Shown here piece after piece: positions 56,540-64,000 of a stretch of 64,000 nucleotides of DNA. The DNA lies in assembly GCF_003703395.1 (NCBI RefSeq), contig NZ_RDQN01000002.1, forward strand, positions 496,001-560,000, read 5' to 3'. Each line of letters opens with the position of its first letter. Within the stretch, counting starts at the first letter, position 1. The notes under the pieces are model-generated. The model searched no databases, was not told the DNA's origin, and saw only the letters and a list, made by a program, of their open reading frames with translations. A program made the translations under genes and the position numbers. This DNA comes from Pseudoxanthomonas spadix (GTDB lineage Bacteria; Pseudomonadota; Gammaproteobacteria; Xanthomonadales; Xanthomonadaceae).

Positions 56540-57415
56540 ATGCCCCGCGCAGATCACGAGCCCATGCCGCCCCTGGTCAGGATCCGCTCCGAGCGCGACC
56601 ACATGTCTGCGATCGAGCGGCGGATCGCCGACTACATCCTGGACAACGCCCACCTGCTGCGCGACTACTCTTCCCAGCAGCTGGCCAGCGCGCTGGGCAT
56701 CAGCCAGTCCAGCGTGGTCAAGTTCAGCCAGAAGCTCGGGTTCAAGGGCTATCCGGACCTGAAGTATTCGGTTGGCCAGGCGGTGGCGCGCGGCAGTGAC
56801 GGACAGCCGGCATCCAACGACCCGGCGCCGGCCCCTGGCGATGGCTACCAGCAGCTGCAGGATGCGCTGCGCCGCAGCAAGGCGGCGGCCGAGGACGAAA
56901 CGCGCCTGCTCAACCCGCGCGCGCACATCGAGCAGATCGTGGCGCGGCTGGATCGGGCGCAGAAGGTGTTCGTGTGCGGGCTGGGCGATGACGGTCTGTT
57001 CGCGCGCGAGTTCGCCATGCGCCTGTCGCTGCTGGGCATGCTGACCGTGCACCACGCCGATGCGATCCTGATGATGACCAACATCTCGGCCGCGCGGCCG
57101 GGCGACCTGATGATCGTGTTCTCCGAATTCGGCAAGCTGCCGCAGCTGTCCCAGCTCTCGCGCACCTTCCAGGACGCCGGTGGCGCAGTGGTGTCCATCA
57201 CCCGCCACACCGCCAACCCGCTGCGCGCCCACGCCGATGCGGCGCTGGTGGTATCCGCGCACGACCCGGCGCCGCACATCGAGCAACTGCTGTACCGTTC
57301 CTCGCTGCAGTACCTGCTGGATTTTCTGTTCGTGCTGCTGTGCCAGACCAACCCCGACCGCGAGCGCCAGCTGGCGGTGAACCTGGAGCGGGTCCAGCGC
57401 CTGCTCGATTCCTGA
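56540..57415 (+). CDS. MurR/RpiR-family transcriptional regulator
   Basis: 291 residues starting MPRADHEPMPPLVRIRSER. The N-terminal HTH_6 domain (LLRDYSSQQLASALGISQSSVVKFSQKLGFKGYPDLK) is followed by a SIS sugar-phosphate domain (VFVCGLGDDGLFAREFAMRL). RpiR-type regulators sense phosphosugars; MurR responds to MurNAc 6-phosphate. The site between the epimerase and L,D-transpeptidase-fold genes suggests control of the muropeptide locus by a cell-wall sugar or related ligand. The inverted repeat upstream may give it its own promoter. No operator was identified. Confidence 0.92.
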   Translation: MPRADHEPMPPLVRIRSERDHMSAIERRIADYILDNAHLLRDYSSQQLASALGISQSSVVKFSQKLGFKGYPDLKYSVGQAVARGSDGQPASNDPAPAPGDGYQQLQDALRRSKAAAEDETRLLNPRAHIEQIVARLDRAQKVFVCGLGDDGLFAREFAMRLSLLGMLTVHHADAILMMTNISAARPGDLMIVFSEFGKLPQLSQLSRTFQDAGGAVVSITRHTANPLRAHADAALVVSAHDPAPHIEQLLYRSSLQYLLDFLFVLLCQTNPDRERQLAVNLERVQRLLDS

Positions 57416-57433
57416 CCGCACGCCGGAGTGCCC

Positions 57434-58237
57434 ATGTCGCAGACCGCACCTGTTCCCCGCTTCCGCCGCCTGCGCTGGCTGCTGCTGGCCGCCGCCCTGG
57501 CCGCCCTGCCGGGCCTGGCGAAAAAATCACCACCGGCACTGGCGCCGATGCAGCAGGCCCAGCAGCTGGTGGTGGTCACCACCGCCGGCTGGGACGACAA
57601 CCAGGGCCGGCTGCAGACCTACGTGCGCGAAGGCAAGGACTGGAAGCCGGCGGCGCTGGCCTTTGCGGTGGCAATCGGCAAGCACGGCAGCGCCTGGGGC
57701 GAGGGACTGTTCCCGGCGCAGCAGGCCGGACCGCACAAGCGCGAGGGCGATGGCCGCAGCCCGGCCGGCATCTACCGGATCGGTGAGGCCTTCGGCTATG
57801 CCGCTTCGGTCGATACCCGGTTGAAGTACCAGCAGATGCAGGCCGGCAGTTGGTGTGTCGACGTGCCCGATTCGCCGTTCTACAACCAGATCGTGGACGA
57901 GAAGCAGGTCGGCCCACGCGCAGTGGAAGGCGCCAGCGAGCACATGCGCCTGGACCTGCACAACAATGGCGATGTCCGCTACCGGCAGGGCCTGGTGATC
58001 GAGCACAACCCCAAGGCCATCCCTGGGCGCGGCAGCTGCATCTTCGCCCATCTGTGGCGCAGCCCGGGCGAGGCCACCGCCGGCTGCACGGCGATGGCCC
58101 CAGCCAGCATGGAAGCGCTGCTGGCCTGGCTGGATCGGTCCAGGCAGCCCTTGTTCGTGCTCTTGCCCAGGGCCGAATACATCCGCCTGCAGCACGCCTG
58201 GTCGCTGCCGCTGCTGACCGCCGGATCGCAGCGGTGA
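57434..58237 (+). CDS. L,D-transpeptidase (YkuD-fold) family protein
   Basis: 267 residues with a signal peptide (cut near GLA-KK). The YkuD catalytic motif reads HLWRSPGEATAGCTAM, giving the His and the nucleophilic Cys; GRSPAGIYRIGEAFGYA precedes it. Proteins of this group often act as L,D-carboxypeptidases or transpeptidases on stem peptides. No peptidoglycan-binding LysM or PG_binding domain is visible. ATG 57434 is preferred over GTG 57428. The stop overlaps the APC permease GTG start. Confidence 0.87.
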   Translation: MSQTAPVPRFRRLRWLLLAAALAALPGLAKKSPPALAPMQQAQQLVVVTTAGWDDNQGRLQTYVREGKDWKPAALAFAVAIGKHGSAWGEGLFPAQQAGPHKREGDGRSPAGIYRIGEAFGYAASVDTRLKYQQMQAGSWCVDVPDSPFYNQIVDEKQVGPRAVEGASEHMRLDLHNNGDVRYRQGLVIEHNPKAIPGRGSCIFAHLWRSPGEATAGCTAMAPASMEALLAWLDRSRQPLFVLLPRAEYIRLQHAWSLPLLTAGSQR

Positions 58238-59535
58238 GCGCGCCGGCGCCGGGCGAAGGCGAGCTGGTCCGCGCGGTCAGCCGCTGGCAGATCGTCGGCC
58301 TGTCGATCAATGACGTGATCGGCAGCGGCATCTACCTGCTGCCGGCGGCCACGGTCGCGCTGCTGGGTCCGCTGAGCCTGTGGGCGGTGCTGCTGGCCGG
58401 GGTGGCAGTGACCCTGCTGGTGCTGTGCTACGCACAGGCGGCCAGCTATTTCGACCAGCCCGGCGGCAGCTATCTGTATGCACGCGAGGCCTTCGGCCGC
58501 TATGCCGGGTTCCAGGTCGGCTGGATGATCTGGCTGACCCGCATCAGCTCGGCCGCGGCGCTGGGCAATGGCCTGGCCGATGCAGTCTCGCGCTTCTGGC
58601 CGGCCGCGGGGGCGGGCGGGTGGCGGCTGCTGGTGGTGGTCGGTTCGCTGGCGCTGCTGACCGGCATCAACGTGATCGGGGTGCGCTCGGCTGCGCGCAC
58701 CGGCGTGGTGCTGGTGATCGCCAAGCTGGTGCCGCTGCTGTTGTTCGTGGTGGTCGGATTGTTCTTCATGGACTGGTCGCTGGCCTTCGCCGGGACCGCG
58801 CCCGACCTGGGCGACCTGCCCAACCTGGGCCAGGCGGCGTTGCTGCTGCTGTTCGCCTATGCCGGCTTCGAGAACATCCCGGCCGCCGCCGGCGAGTTCC
58901 GCAACCCGCGCCGCGACGTGCCGTTCGCGCTGATCACCATGATCGCCCTGGTGACGCTGATCTACGCGGCGGTCCAGGTGGTGGCGATGGGCACCCTGCC
59001 GGGCCTGGCGCAATCGGCCACGCCGCTGGCCGATGCGGCGGCCCGGTTCGGCGGCGAGGGGCTGGCGCTGGTGCTGACCATCGGCGCGGTGGTGTCGATC
59101 TTCGGCACCACCAGCAACACGGTGATGCTGGGCCCGCGCTTCCTGTTCGCGCTGGCCAGGGACGGGTTCGGGCCGAAGTTCCTGGCCTGGGTGCATCCGC
59201 GCTTCCGCACGCCGGCCGCCGCGATCCTGGTCCAGGGCGTGCTGTCGGTGGCGCTGGCGCTGTCCGGCTCGTTCGAGAAGCTGGCGCTGCTGTCGATGGT
59301 CACTCGCCTGCTGGCCTACATCGGCACCGCTGCGGCGGTGCTGGTGCTGGCCCATCGCCGGCGCGACAACCCCAATGCCCTGCGCCTGCCGGGCGGACCG
59401 CTGGTCCCGATCCTGGCCCTGCTGCTGTCGCTGGGCCTGCTGGGCAGCGCCAGCGCCCCCAACCTGCTGGCGGTGGCCGCCGCAGCCCTGGTGGGCACGG
59501 TGATCTACCTGTTCCCGCGCAAGGCAGAAACCTAG
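58234..59535 (+). CDS. APC-superfamily amino acid permease
   Basis: 433 residues with about 12 helices; SINDVIGSGIYLLPAATVALLGP is the APC substrate-binding first helix, and LFAYAGFENIPAAAGEFRNP the sixth-helix region. It starts at GTG 58234 in a 4-nt overlap with the preceding gene (GTGA). Likely importer of amino acids or small peptides freed in the periplasm by the muropeptide locus. Direction and substrate are inferred. Confidence 0.9.
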   Translation: MSAPAPGEGELVRAVSRWQIVGLSINDVIGSGIYLLPAATVALLGPLSLWAVLLAGVAVTLLVLCYAQAASYFDQPGGSYLYAREAFGRYAGFQVGWMIWLTRISSAAALGNGLADAVSRFWPAAGAGGWRLLVVVGSLALLTGINVIGVRSAARTGVVLVIAKLVPLLLFVVVGLFFMDWSLAFAGTAPDLGDLPNLGQAALLLLFAYAGFENIPAAAGEFRNPRRDVPFALITMIALVTLIYAAVQVVAMGTLPGLAQSATPLADAAARFGGEGLALVLTIGAVVSIFGTTSNTVMLGPRFLFALARDGFGPKFLAWVHPRFRTPAAAILVQGVLSVALALSGSFEKLALLSMVTRLLAYIGTAAAVLVLAHRRRDNPNALRLPGGPLVPILALLLSLGLLGSASAPNLLAVAAAALVGTVIYLFPRKAET

Positions 59536-59643
59536 CAGCCTGTCGGACTTTGGCCGGCCTGGCTGTGCACAAAGCCACGCAACTGTCATGGCAGCTTCAT
59601 CTGGAGCGGTGACGCTGGATGCACGCCTCTCTTCGCCGCCGCC

Positions 59644-60186
59644 ATGCAACCGCGCAAGACCGCCCTGGCCCACGCCGCCCTGCAGACCCACCGTGCAGGC
59701 CTGGACATGCGCCAGCGCCGGGTCCTGATCATGGCAGACGGCCAGCGCTCGCTCGGCGAACTCAGCCAGCTGCTCGGGCCGGAAACCGCGCAGCAGGTGG
59801 CCGCGCTGATCCGCGATGGCTACTTGACCGCGGACGCCGAGCCCACGCTTCACGAGGCCCTGGCCACCCCGCAGGCCGCGCCTGCAGCGCCGCCACCGGC
59901 ACCGGCCGCGCCTGCTTCCCATCGGCGCTCGCTGGTGGCCGCGCGACTCTATCTGCTGGGCATGCTGGAACTGCAGCGTGATCCGGCCGCGCAGCGCCTG
60001 CATCAGCAATTGCAACGCACGACCGACGAATACCCGGCGGTCGAGGTCATGCTCGAAGCGCTGACCCTGTTGCCACAACTCACCTCGCCCGGCTATGCCC
60101 AGCGTGTGCAGACCCGCCTGAGCGAAGTCCTGCCCGAGGAACATCTGCCGGCGCTGGCCCGCATCGGCCTGGCGCTGGAAGACTGA
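59644..60186 (+). CDS. hypothetical protein, possibly Xanthomonad-specific
   Basis: 180 residues starting MQPRKTALAHAALQTHRAG. It has a compact N-terminal part with VLIMADGQRSLGELSQLLG and AALIRDGYLTAD, which resembles a winged-helix-like fold used as a sensor arm, then an Ala/Pro linker (about residues 75-93) and a helical C-terminal part. No catalytic motif or membrane helix is seen. It converges on hmgA with 3 nt between stops. The function is unknown. Confidence 0.7.
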   Translation: MQPRKTALAHAALQTHRAGLDMRQRRVLIMADGQRSLGELSQLLGPETAQQVAALIRDGYLTADAEPTLHEALATPQAAPAAPPPAPAAPASHRRSLVAARLYLLGMLELQRDPAAQRLHQQLQRTTDEYPAVEVMLEALTLLPQLTSPGYAQRVQTRLSEVLPEEHLPALARIGLALED

Positions 60187-60189
60187 GGC

Positions 60190-61503
60190 TCAGCGCGGCG
60201 GCTGGAAATTGCGCTTCAGCCCGGCCCAGCACTGCTGGTAATCGCGCTGCCGATGGGGCGCCTGCAGCGCCTGGCGCGTGGGGCGCAGCACCGCACGGGT
60301 TTCGAACATGAAGGCCATGGTGTCGGTGATGACATCGGGCCTGGACAGGTCGGCATGCGAGGCCCTCTCGAAGGTGGCCGCATCCGGCCCGTGCCCACTC
60401 ATGCCGTTGTGCAGCGACGCCCCGCCCGGCGCGAAGCCTTCGGCCCTGGCGTCGTAGGCGCCGTGCACCAGGCCCATGAACTCGCTGGCCACGTTGCGGT
60501 GGAACCACGGCGGCCGGAAGGTGTCCTGCGCCACCAGCCAGCGCGGCGGGAAGATCACCAGATCCAGGTTGGCCGTGCCCGGCGTGTCGCTGGGCGAGGT
60601 CAAGACGGTGAAGATCGAAGGATCGGGATGATCGAAGCTGATCGAGCCGATCGTGTTGAAGCGGCGCAGGTCGTAGCGATACGGCGCGCAGTTGCCGTGC
60701 CAGGCCACCACATCCAGCGGGCCGTGGCCGATGTCGGCGCGCCACAGGTGGCCCTGGAACTTGGCGATCAGTTCGAAGTCGCCTTCCACGTCTTCGTAGG
60801 CCGCCACCGGTGTTTGGAAATCGCGCGGATTGGCCAGGCCGTTGGCACCGATCGGCCCCAGTTCCGGCAGGCGCAGCGGCGCGCCGAAGTTCTCGCACAG
60901 ATAGCCGCGGGCCTGGCCATCGGGCAGCATCAGCGCAAGGCGGATGCCGCGCGGGATCACCGCCACCTGCTGCGGCTCGACTTCGAGCACGCCCAGTTCG
61001 GTGGCGATGCGCAGCCGGCCCAGCTGCGGCACGATCAGCAGCTCGGCATCGGCGTTGTAGAACCAGCGCCCGGCCATGTCGCGGTTGGCCGCGTACAGAT
61101 GGATGCCCACGCCGTGCTGGCTTTCCGCCGAGCCATTGCCGGCCATGGAGACCAGGCCTTCGATGAAATCGGCCGGCGCCTGCGGCAACGGCAGCGGCGA
61201 CCAGCGCAGCTGGTCCGGACTCACCGGCCCATCGCCGAACACGTTGTGGAACCGCGCCGCGCCATCGAAAGCCGCGAACGGGCCATGTATCGCCGCCGGC
61301 CGGATCCGGTACAGCCAGCTGCGCCGGTTGTCGGCGCGCGGCGCAGTGAACGCGGTGCCCGACAGTTGCTCGGCATACAGCCCCAAGGCCACCTGCTGCG
61401 GCGAATTGCGCCCGACCGGCAACGCCCCGGCAATCGCCTCGCTGGCGAAGTGATTGCCGAAGCCGGTCATGTACTGATTCGAATCCATGGACTTTCCCGC
61501 CAT
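60190..61503 (-). CDS. hmgA: homogentisate 1,2-dioxygenase
   Basis: 437 residues, normal for the family. It starts [18 protein letters not shown] after five optional residues (second ATG at 61488). The C-terminal iron site lies in [15 protein letters not shown] (His, Glu) and the later [12 protein letters not shown] (His). It opens homogentisate to maleylacetoacetate in tyrosine and phenylalanine breakdown. It lies downstream of hppD on the same strand, separated by the DUF559 gene cassette. Confidence 0.97.
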   Translation of the reverse strand: MAGKSMDSNQYMTGFGNHFASEAIAGALPVGRNSPQQVALGLYAEQLSGTAFTAPRADNRRSWLYRIRPAAIHGPFAAFDGAARFHNVFGDGPVSPDQLRWSPLPLPQAPADFIEGLVSMAGNGSAESQHGVGIHLYAANRDMAGRWFYNADAELLIVPQLGRLRIATELGVLEVEPQQVAVIPRGIRLALMLPDGQARGYLCENFGAPLRLPELGPIGANGLANPRDFQTPVAAYEDVEGDFELIAKFQGHLWRADIGHGPLDVVAWHGNCAPYRYDLRRFNTIGSISFDHPDPSIFTVLTSPSDTPGTANLDLVIFPPRWLVAQDTFRPPWFHRNVASEFMGLVHGAYDARAEGFAPGGASLHNGMSGHGPDAATFERASHADLSRPDVITDTMAFMFETRAVLRPTRQALQAPHRQRDYQQCWAGLKRNFQPPR

Positions 61504-61521
61504 GCGTGTTCCCGCGATGCG

Positions 61522-61920
61522 CTAAAGCCCCTCTCCCACCGGGAGAGGGGTTGGGGTGAGGGTGCGACCGCAGGCGCAATGCCAGATCGCCCCGACGACC
61601 GCTTCGACCTGAAGCAATACCTCGTTGTCCCAGAAGCGCGCCACCGTCCAACCCTGAGATTCCAGAAACTTGGTCCGCGTTTCATCGGCCTGTTGAGAAT
61701 GCTGGCTTCCATCAAGCTCGATGATGAGCTTGAGTTCGATACAACAGAAATCAGCGATGTATGGCGGAACAGGATGCTGGCGACGGAACTTCAAACCTTC
61801 CAGCCGACTGCCGCGCAGGTGCTTCCAAAGCAAGCGCTCGGCATCGGTCATTTCGCGTCGCAGGGTTCTTGCGTGATCCAAGGTGCGCGCAGGAAGCGGC
61901 GGTTTGATGTGATCCGGCAT
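61522..61920 (-). CDS. DUF559 (VSR-like endonuclease fold) protein
   Basis: 132 residues starting MPDHIKPPLPARTLDHARTL. REMTDAERLLWKHLRG, FRRQHPVPPYIADFCCIELKLIIELDGSQH and RFWDNEVL are the conserved features of DUF559, a family with a restriction-endonuclease-like (VSR) core where the Asp, Glu and His are probably catalytic. Its target is unknown. The last residues TLTPTPLPVGEGL are encoded by the flanking repeat. It sits between hppD and hmgA on their strand, so it is probably read through by the hppD transcript. Confidence 0.85.
   Translation of the reverse strand: MPDHIKPPLPARTLDHARTLRREMTDAERLLWKHLRGSRLEGLKFRRQHPVPPYIADFCCIELKLIIELDGSQHSQQADETRTKFLESQGWTVARFWDNEVLLQVEAVVGAIWHCACGRTLTPTPLPVGEGL
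61528..61563. repeat. 36-bp repeat, left copy (inverted partner at 61986-62021)
   Basis: CCCCTCTCCC, a 3-nt loop and GGGAGAGGGG form a hairpin, followed by TTGGGGTGAGGGT. The same sequence lies in inverted orientation at 61986-62021, so the pair encloses the DUF559 gene. A related C-rich hairpin is at 10460-10489. Confidence 0.85.
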
Positions 61921-61985
61921 CGGCAGACGTCCTGTCTGGTGGATTGGGTGGAGCATAGCGCTGGTTACCATCCGGACTTCGCCGG

Positions 61986-62021
61986 ACCCTCACCCCAACC
62001 CCTCTCCCGACGGGAGAGGGG
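61986..62021. repeat. 36-bp repeat, right copy (inverted partner at 61528-61563)
   Basis: ACCCTCACCCCAA followed by CCCCTCTCCC and GGGAGAGGGG, the reverse complement of the left copy except in the hairpin loop. It lies just after the hppD stop. Confidence 0.85.
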
Positions 62022-62029
62022 TTCAAGCC

Positions 62030-63139
62030 TTACAGCACGCCACGCTTGATCTGGTCGCGCTCGATGCTTTCGAACAGCGCGGTGAAGTTGCCTTCGCCGA
62101 AACCCTGGTTGCCCTTGCGCTGGATGATCTCGAAGAAGATCGGCCCGATCGCGTTCTGGGTGAAGATCTGCAGCAGCTTGCGCTGGCCGGTTTCGGCGTC
62201 GGCATCGATCAGGATCCGGTTGCGCGCCAGGCGCGCCAGGTCCTCGCCGTGGTCGGGGATGCGCTGCTCGATCACCTCGAAGTAGGTGTCCGGGGTCTCC
62301 AGGAATTCCACCCCCGCCGCGCGCATCGCTTCGACGGTGGTGTAGATGTCCTCGGTGAAGCAGGCGATGTGCTGGATGCCCTCGCCCCTGTACGTATCCA
62401 GGTACTCGTTGATCTGCGACTTGGGATCGTGCGATTCGTTGAGCGGGATGCGGACCATGCCATCGGGGGCGGTCATCGCCTTGGACAGCAGCCCGGTCTT
62501 GGCGCCCTTGATGTCGAAGTAGCGGATCTCGCGGAAGTTGAACAGCCGCGCGTAGTAATCGGCCCACTGGGCCATGTTGCCGGGATAGAGGTTGTGGGTA
62601 AGATGGTCGATGAAGGTCAGGCCGAAGCCCTTCGGCATGCGCTCCACGCCGTCCAGGAATTGGTAGTCCGGATCGTGGATGGTGCCGGCGCTGTCGTAGC
62701 GGTCGACGATGTACAGCATGCAGCCGCCGATGCCCTTGATCACCGGTGCCGCCACCGCCTTGGTCAGCTCGCGCTCGCCGATCTGTTCGGCGCCGTTCTT
62801 CAGCGCCTGCACGCGTACCCACTCGGCCAGCTTGTTGACCCGGATGGCGAAGCCGCAGGCGCCGGGCCCGTGCTGGGCGGCGAAGTCGGCGGCGAACGAA
62901 TCCGGGTCCTCGTTGATCAGCAAGGTGCAGTCGTTCTGCCGGTAGGTGCTGATCGCCCGGGTCCGGTGCCGGGCCACCTGGGTGAAGCCAAGCCTGCGCA
63001 AGTAGTCGTGCAGCTGGTCACCCTGGCCGGCCGGCGCGGAAAACTCGACGAATTCGAAGCCGTCGATCCCCATCGGGTTGTCGAACGTGGCATCTTTCAC
63101 ATCCGTTCCGGGGGCCTGCATGGACCGTTGGGCACTCAT
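62030..63139 (-). CDS. hppD: 4-hydroxyphenylpyruvate dioxygenase
   Basis: 369 residues starting MSAQRSMQAPGTDVKD. Iron ligands are His in FIDHLTHNLYPG, His in GEGIQHIACFTEDI and Glu in GPIFFEIIQRKGNQGFG. It turns 4-hydroxyphenylpyruvate into homogentisate, which HmgA then cleaves. ATG 63139 has GGTGGGAGA upstream. It diverges from the MarR gene with 48 nt between starts, and the shared gap holds the probable operator. Confidence 0.97.
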   Translation of the reverse strand: MSAQRSMQAPGTDVKDATFDNPMGIDGFEFVEFSAPAGQGDQLHDYLRRLGFTQVARHRTRAISTYRQNDCTLLINEDPDSFAADFAAQHGPGACGFAIRVNKLAEWVRVQALKNGAEQIGERELTKAVAAPVIKGIGGCMLYIVDRYDSAGTIHDPDYQFLDGVERMPKGFGLTFIDHLTHNLYPGNMAQWADYYARLFNFREIRYFDIKGAKTGLLSKAMTAPDGMVRIPLNESHDPKSQINEYLDTYRGEGIQHIACFTEDIYTTVEAMRAAGVEFLETPDTYFEVIEQRIPDHGEDLARLARNRILIDADAETGQRKLLQIFTQNAIGPIFFEIIQRKGNQGFGEGNFTALFESIERDQIKRGVL

Positions 63140-63180
63140 GGAAACTTCTCCCACCTTGCAGAGGAACTTGCGGCAGCATA

Positions 63181-63194
63181 GTTTCACATGAAAC
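63181..63194. promoter_or_regulatory. palindromic operator between hppD and marR
   Basis: GTTTCACATGAAAC: six-nucleotide arms GTTTCA/TGAAAC around a 2-nt centre, a size and form usual for MarR dimers. It overlaps ATG 63188 of the regulator gene and lies 42 nt upstream of hppD, so the regulator could control both. Confidence 0.65.
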
Positions 63195-63757
63195 AAGCAC
63201 ACACGCCGCAGCGCACCATGAAGCAGCCCGACGCCCTCCCCCCAGCCCAGCCGCTGACCCTGCAGCTGGAAACCTTCATCCCCTATCAGCTGAGCGTGCT
63301 GTCCAACCGCGTCAGCCAGGCGATCTCGGCCGAGTATTACCGGCGCTTCGGCCTGGTGATGACCGAGTGGCGCACGATGTGCGTGCTGGGCCGCTTTCCG
63401 GGCCTGTCGGCCAGCGAGGTCGCCGAACGGACCGCCATGGACAAGGTCGCCGTCAGCCGCGCGGTCGCCCGCCTGCTGGAGCGCGAACTGGTCAGCCGCG
63501 ACATCCACGGCGACGACCGCCGCCGCTCGGTGCTGGCGCTGTCGGCCAAGGGCCAGGCCATGCACGACCAGGTGGCCCCCCTGGTGCTGGCCTGCGAACA
63601 GCGGCTGCTTTCGGTCCTGGATGAAGAGGAACTGGCCCAGCTGCACACACTGATCGGGCGCCTGGGCGGCGAAGGCATGAACCGGCTGCTGTCCGGGCTG
63701 CAGGGCATGCCGATGAGCCCGGTGTCCTCGGCCCAGGTCAATCCGCCGCCGGCCTGA
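63188..63757 (+). CDS. MarR-family regulator of the homogentisate genes
   Basis: 189 residues from ATG 63188; a second ATG at 63218 (MKQPDALPP) may be the true start because the operator covers the first. The winged helix is SASEVAERTAMDKVAVSRAVARLLERELVSR followed by the wing DIHGDDRRRSVLALS. Homologues near hmgA/hpd repress these genes and respond to tyrosine-derived aromatics. Neither start has a clear Shine-Dalgarno site. Confidence 0.9.
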   Translation: MKQAHTPQRTMKQPDALPPAQPLTLQLETFIPYQLSVLSNRVSQAISAEYYRRFGLVMTEWRTMCVLGRFPGLSASEVAERTAMDKVAVSRAVARLLERELVSRDIHGDDRRRSVLALSAKGQAMHDQVAPLVLACEQRLLSVLDEEELAQLHTLIGRLGGEGMNRLLSGLQGMPMSPVSSAQVNPPPA

Positions 63758-63777
63758 ACCGGGCCAGGACCGGCCGG

Positions 63778-64000
63778 TCAGCTGCGCGTTTCGCTGCGCA
63801 GCCCGGTGCCAGCGGCATCGGGCCCTGCCAGTTCACCCTGTCCGGCCAGGCCAACCTGATCGTCGCGCAATGTCTCCAGGTGCATCAGACGCCCGATCAA
63901 TGGGGCGATCACCAGCATGACCACGCCGACCACGATCGCAGTCCAGCCCACGGTCGAGTACACGCCCATCACCACCTCGCGCGGATCGGCGCCGTCGGCC
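63778..64000 (-). CDS. POT-family peptide:H+ symporter, C-terminus only
   Basis: The minus-strand frame is open to the right edge and ends at 63778. The visible 73 residues have DPREVVMGVYSTVGWTAIVV and VVMLVIAPLIGRLMHLETL, a last transmembrane helix and loop typical of DtpA/POT oligopeptide transporters, then a short soluble tail. The start is beyond the window. It converges on the MarR gene. Confidence 0.65.
   Translation of the reverse strand, partial: ADGADPREVVMGVYSTVGWTAIVVGVVMLVIAPLIGRLMHLETLRDDQVGLAGQGELAGPDAAGTGLRSETRS

Noticed and set aside
54396-56540. 714-codon plus-strand frame
   Set aside because: It is an out-of-frame shadow of the endopeptidase and epimerase genes that runs into the low-complexity repeat.
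1-64000. CRISPR array
   Set aside because: No regularly spaced identical repeats with unique spacers were seen; the repeats found are REPs, tandem units or inverted pairs.

Overview
ORGANISM. The window is GC-rich (roughly two thirds G+C by eye) and reads as a gammaproteobacterium of the Xanthomonadaceae, probably Stenotrophomonas, Pseudoxanthomonas or a close relative. The evidence is GTAG-headed REP palindromes, an Mrp antiporter operon with a fused MrpA/B, the hmgA/hppD/MarR tyrosine-catabolism block, many TonB-dependent receptors, and the repeat whose chance translations contain CAKKSNQKKAHP-like strings. The genus is an inference. LAYOUT 1, mobile catabolic island (1 to about 29.7 kb). 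The left edge carries part of a DUF3742 gene, a family typical of integrative conjugative elements. The right end carries a P4-type tyrosine integrase (28419-29621). Between them lie short, mostly divergent catabolic operons: nitroreductase and acetamidase/formamidase; RutA-like flavin monooxygenase and RutB-like amidohydrolase; LigB-type dioxygenase and Rieske oxygenase; MFS transporter and M20 hydrolase; TauD, SDR, type-B carboxylesterase and a second isochorismatase-fold hydrolase; a flavin reductase; a second TauD; a TonB receptor; and a ferredoxin-type oxygenase reductase. The most unusual gene is a single 2.5-kb reading frame (14777-17281) that joins an AraC-type regulator to a complete acetamidase/formamidase domain. 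Together the enzymes suggest uptake and oxidative opening of an N-heterocyclic or amide compound, then hydrolysis of the resulting amides; the substrate cannot be named from sequence. Several insertion-sequence remnants (IS3-, IS4-, IS1595- and IS1182-like) lie in the island, one nest of them inside a second TonB-receptor gene. LAYOUT 2, chromosomal core (29.8-45.2 kb). Threonine-aldolase-like gene and trpE; YegS-type lipid kinase; secreted lactonase-family protein; GNAT, rpe and a J-domain protein; purC; Mpo1-like protein; NAD-dependent epimerase; and a six-gene Mrp Na+/H+ antiporter operon whose genes overlap at every junction. LAYOUT 3, muropeptide-salvage locus (45.2-59.5 kb). Two diverging transcription units fit together as a scavenging system for peptidoglycan peptides. 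One has a TonB receptor, serine hydrolase, AmiD-like lipoprotein amidase, VanX-type D-Ala-D-Ala dipeptidase and DUF819 membrane protein. The other has a YkfC-like NlpC/P60 endopeptidase, an L-Ala-D/L-Glu epimerase with every catalytic residue, a MurR/RpiR regulator, an L,D-transpeptidase-fold protein and an APC permease. An 860-bp inverted low-complexity repeat splits the second unit. LAYOUT 4, homogentisate pathway (59.6-63.8 kb). A hypothetical protein, hmgA, a DUF559 gene enclosed by 36-bp inverted repeats, hppD and a divergent MarR regulator with an obvious palindromic operator. The C-terminus of a POT-family peptide transporter is cut by the right edge.
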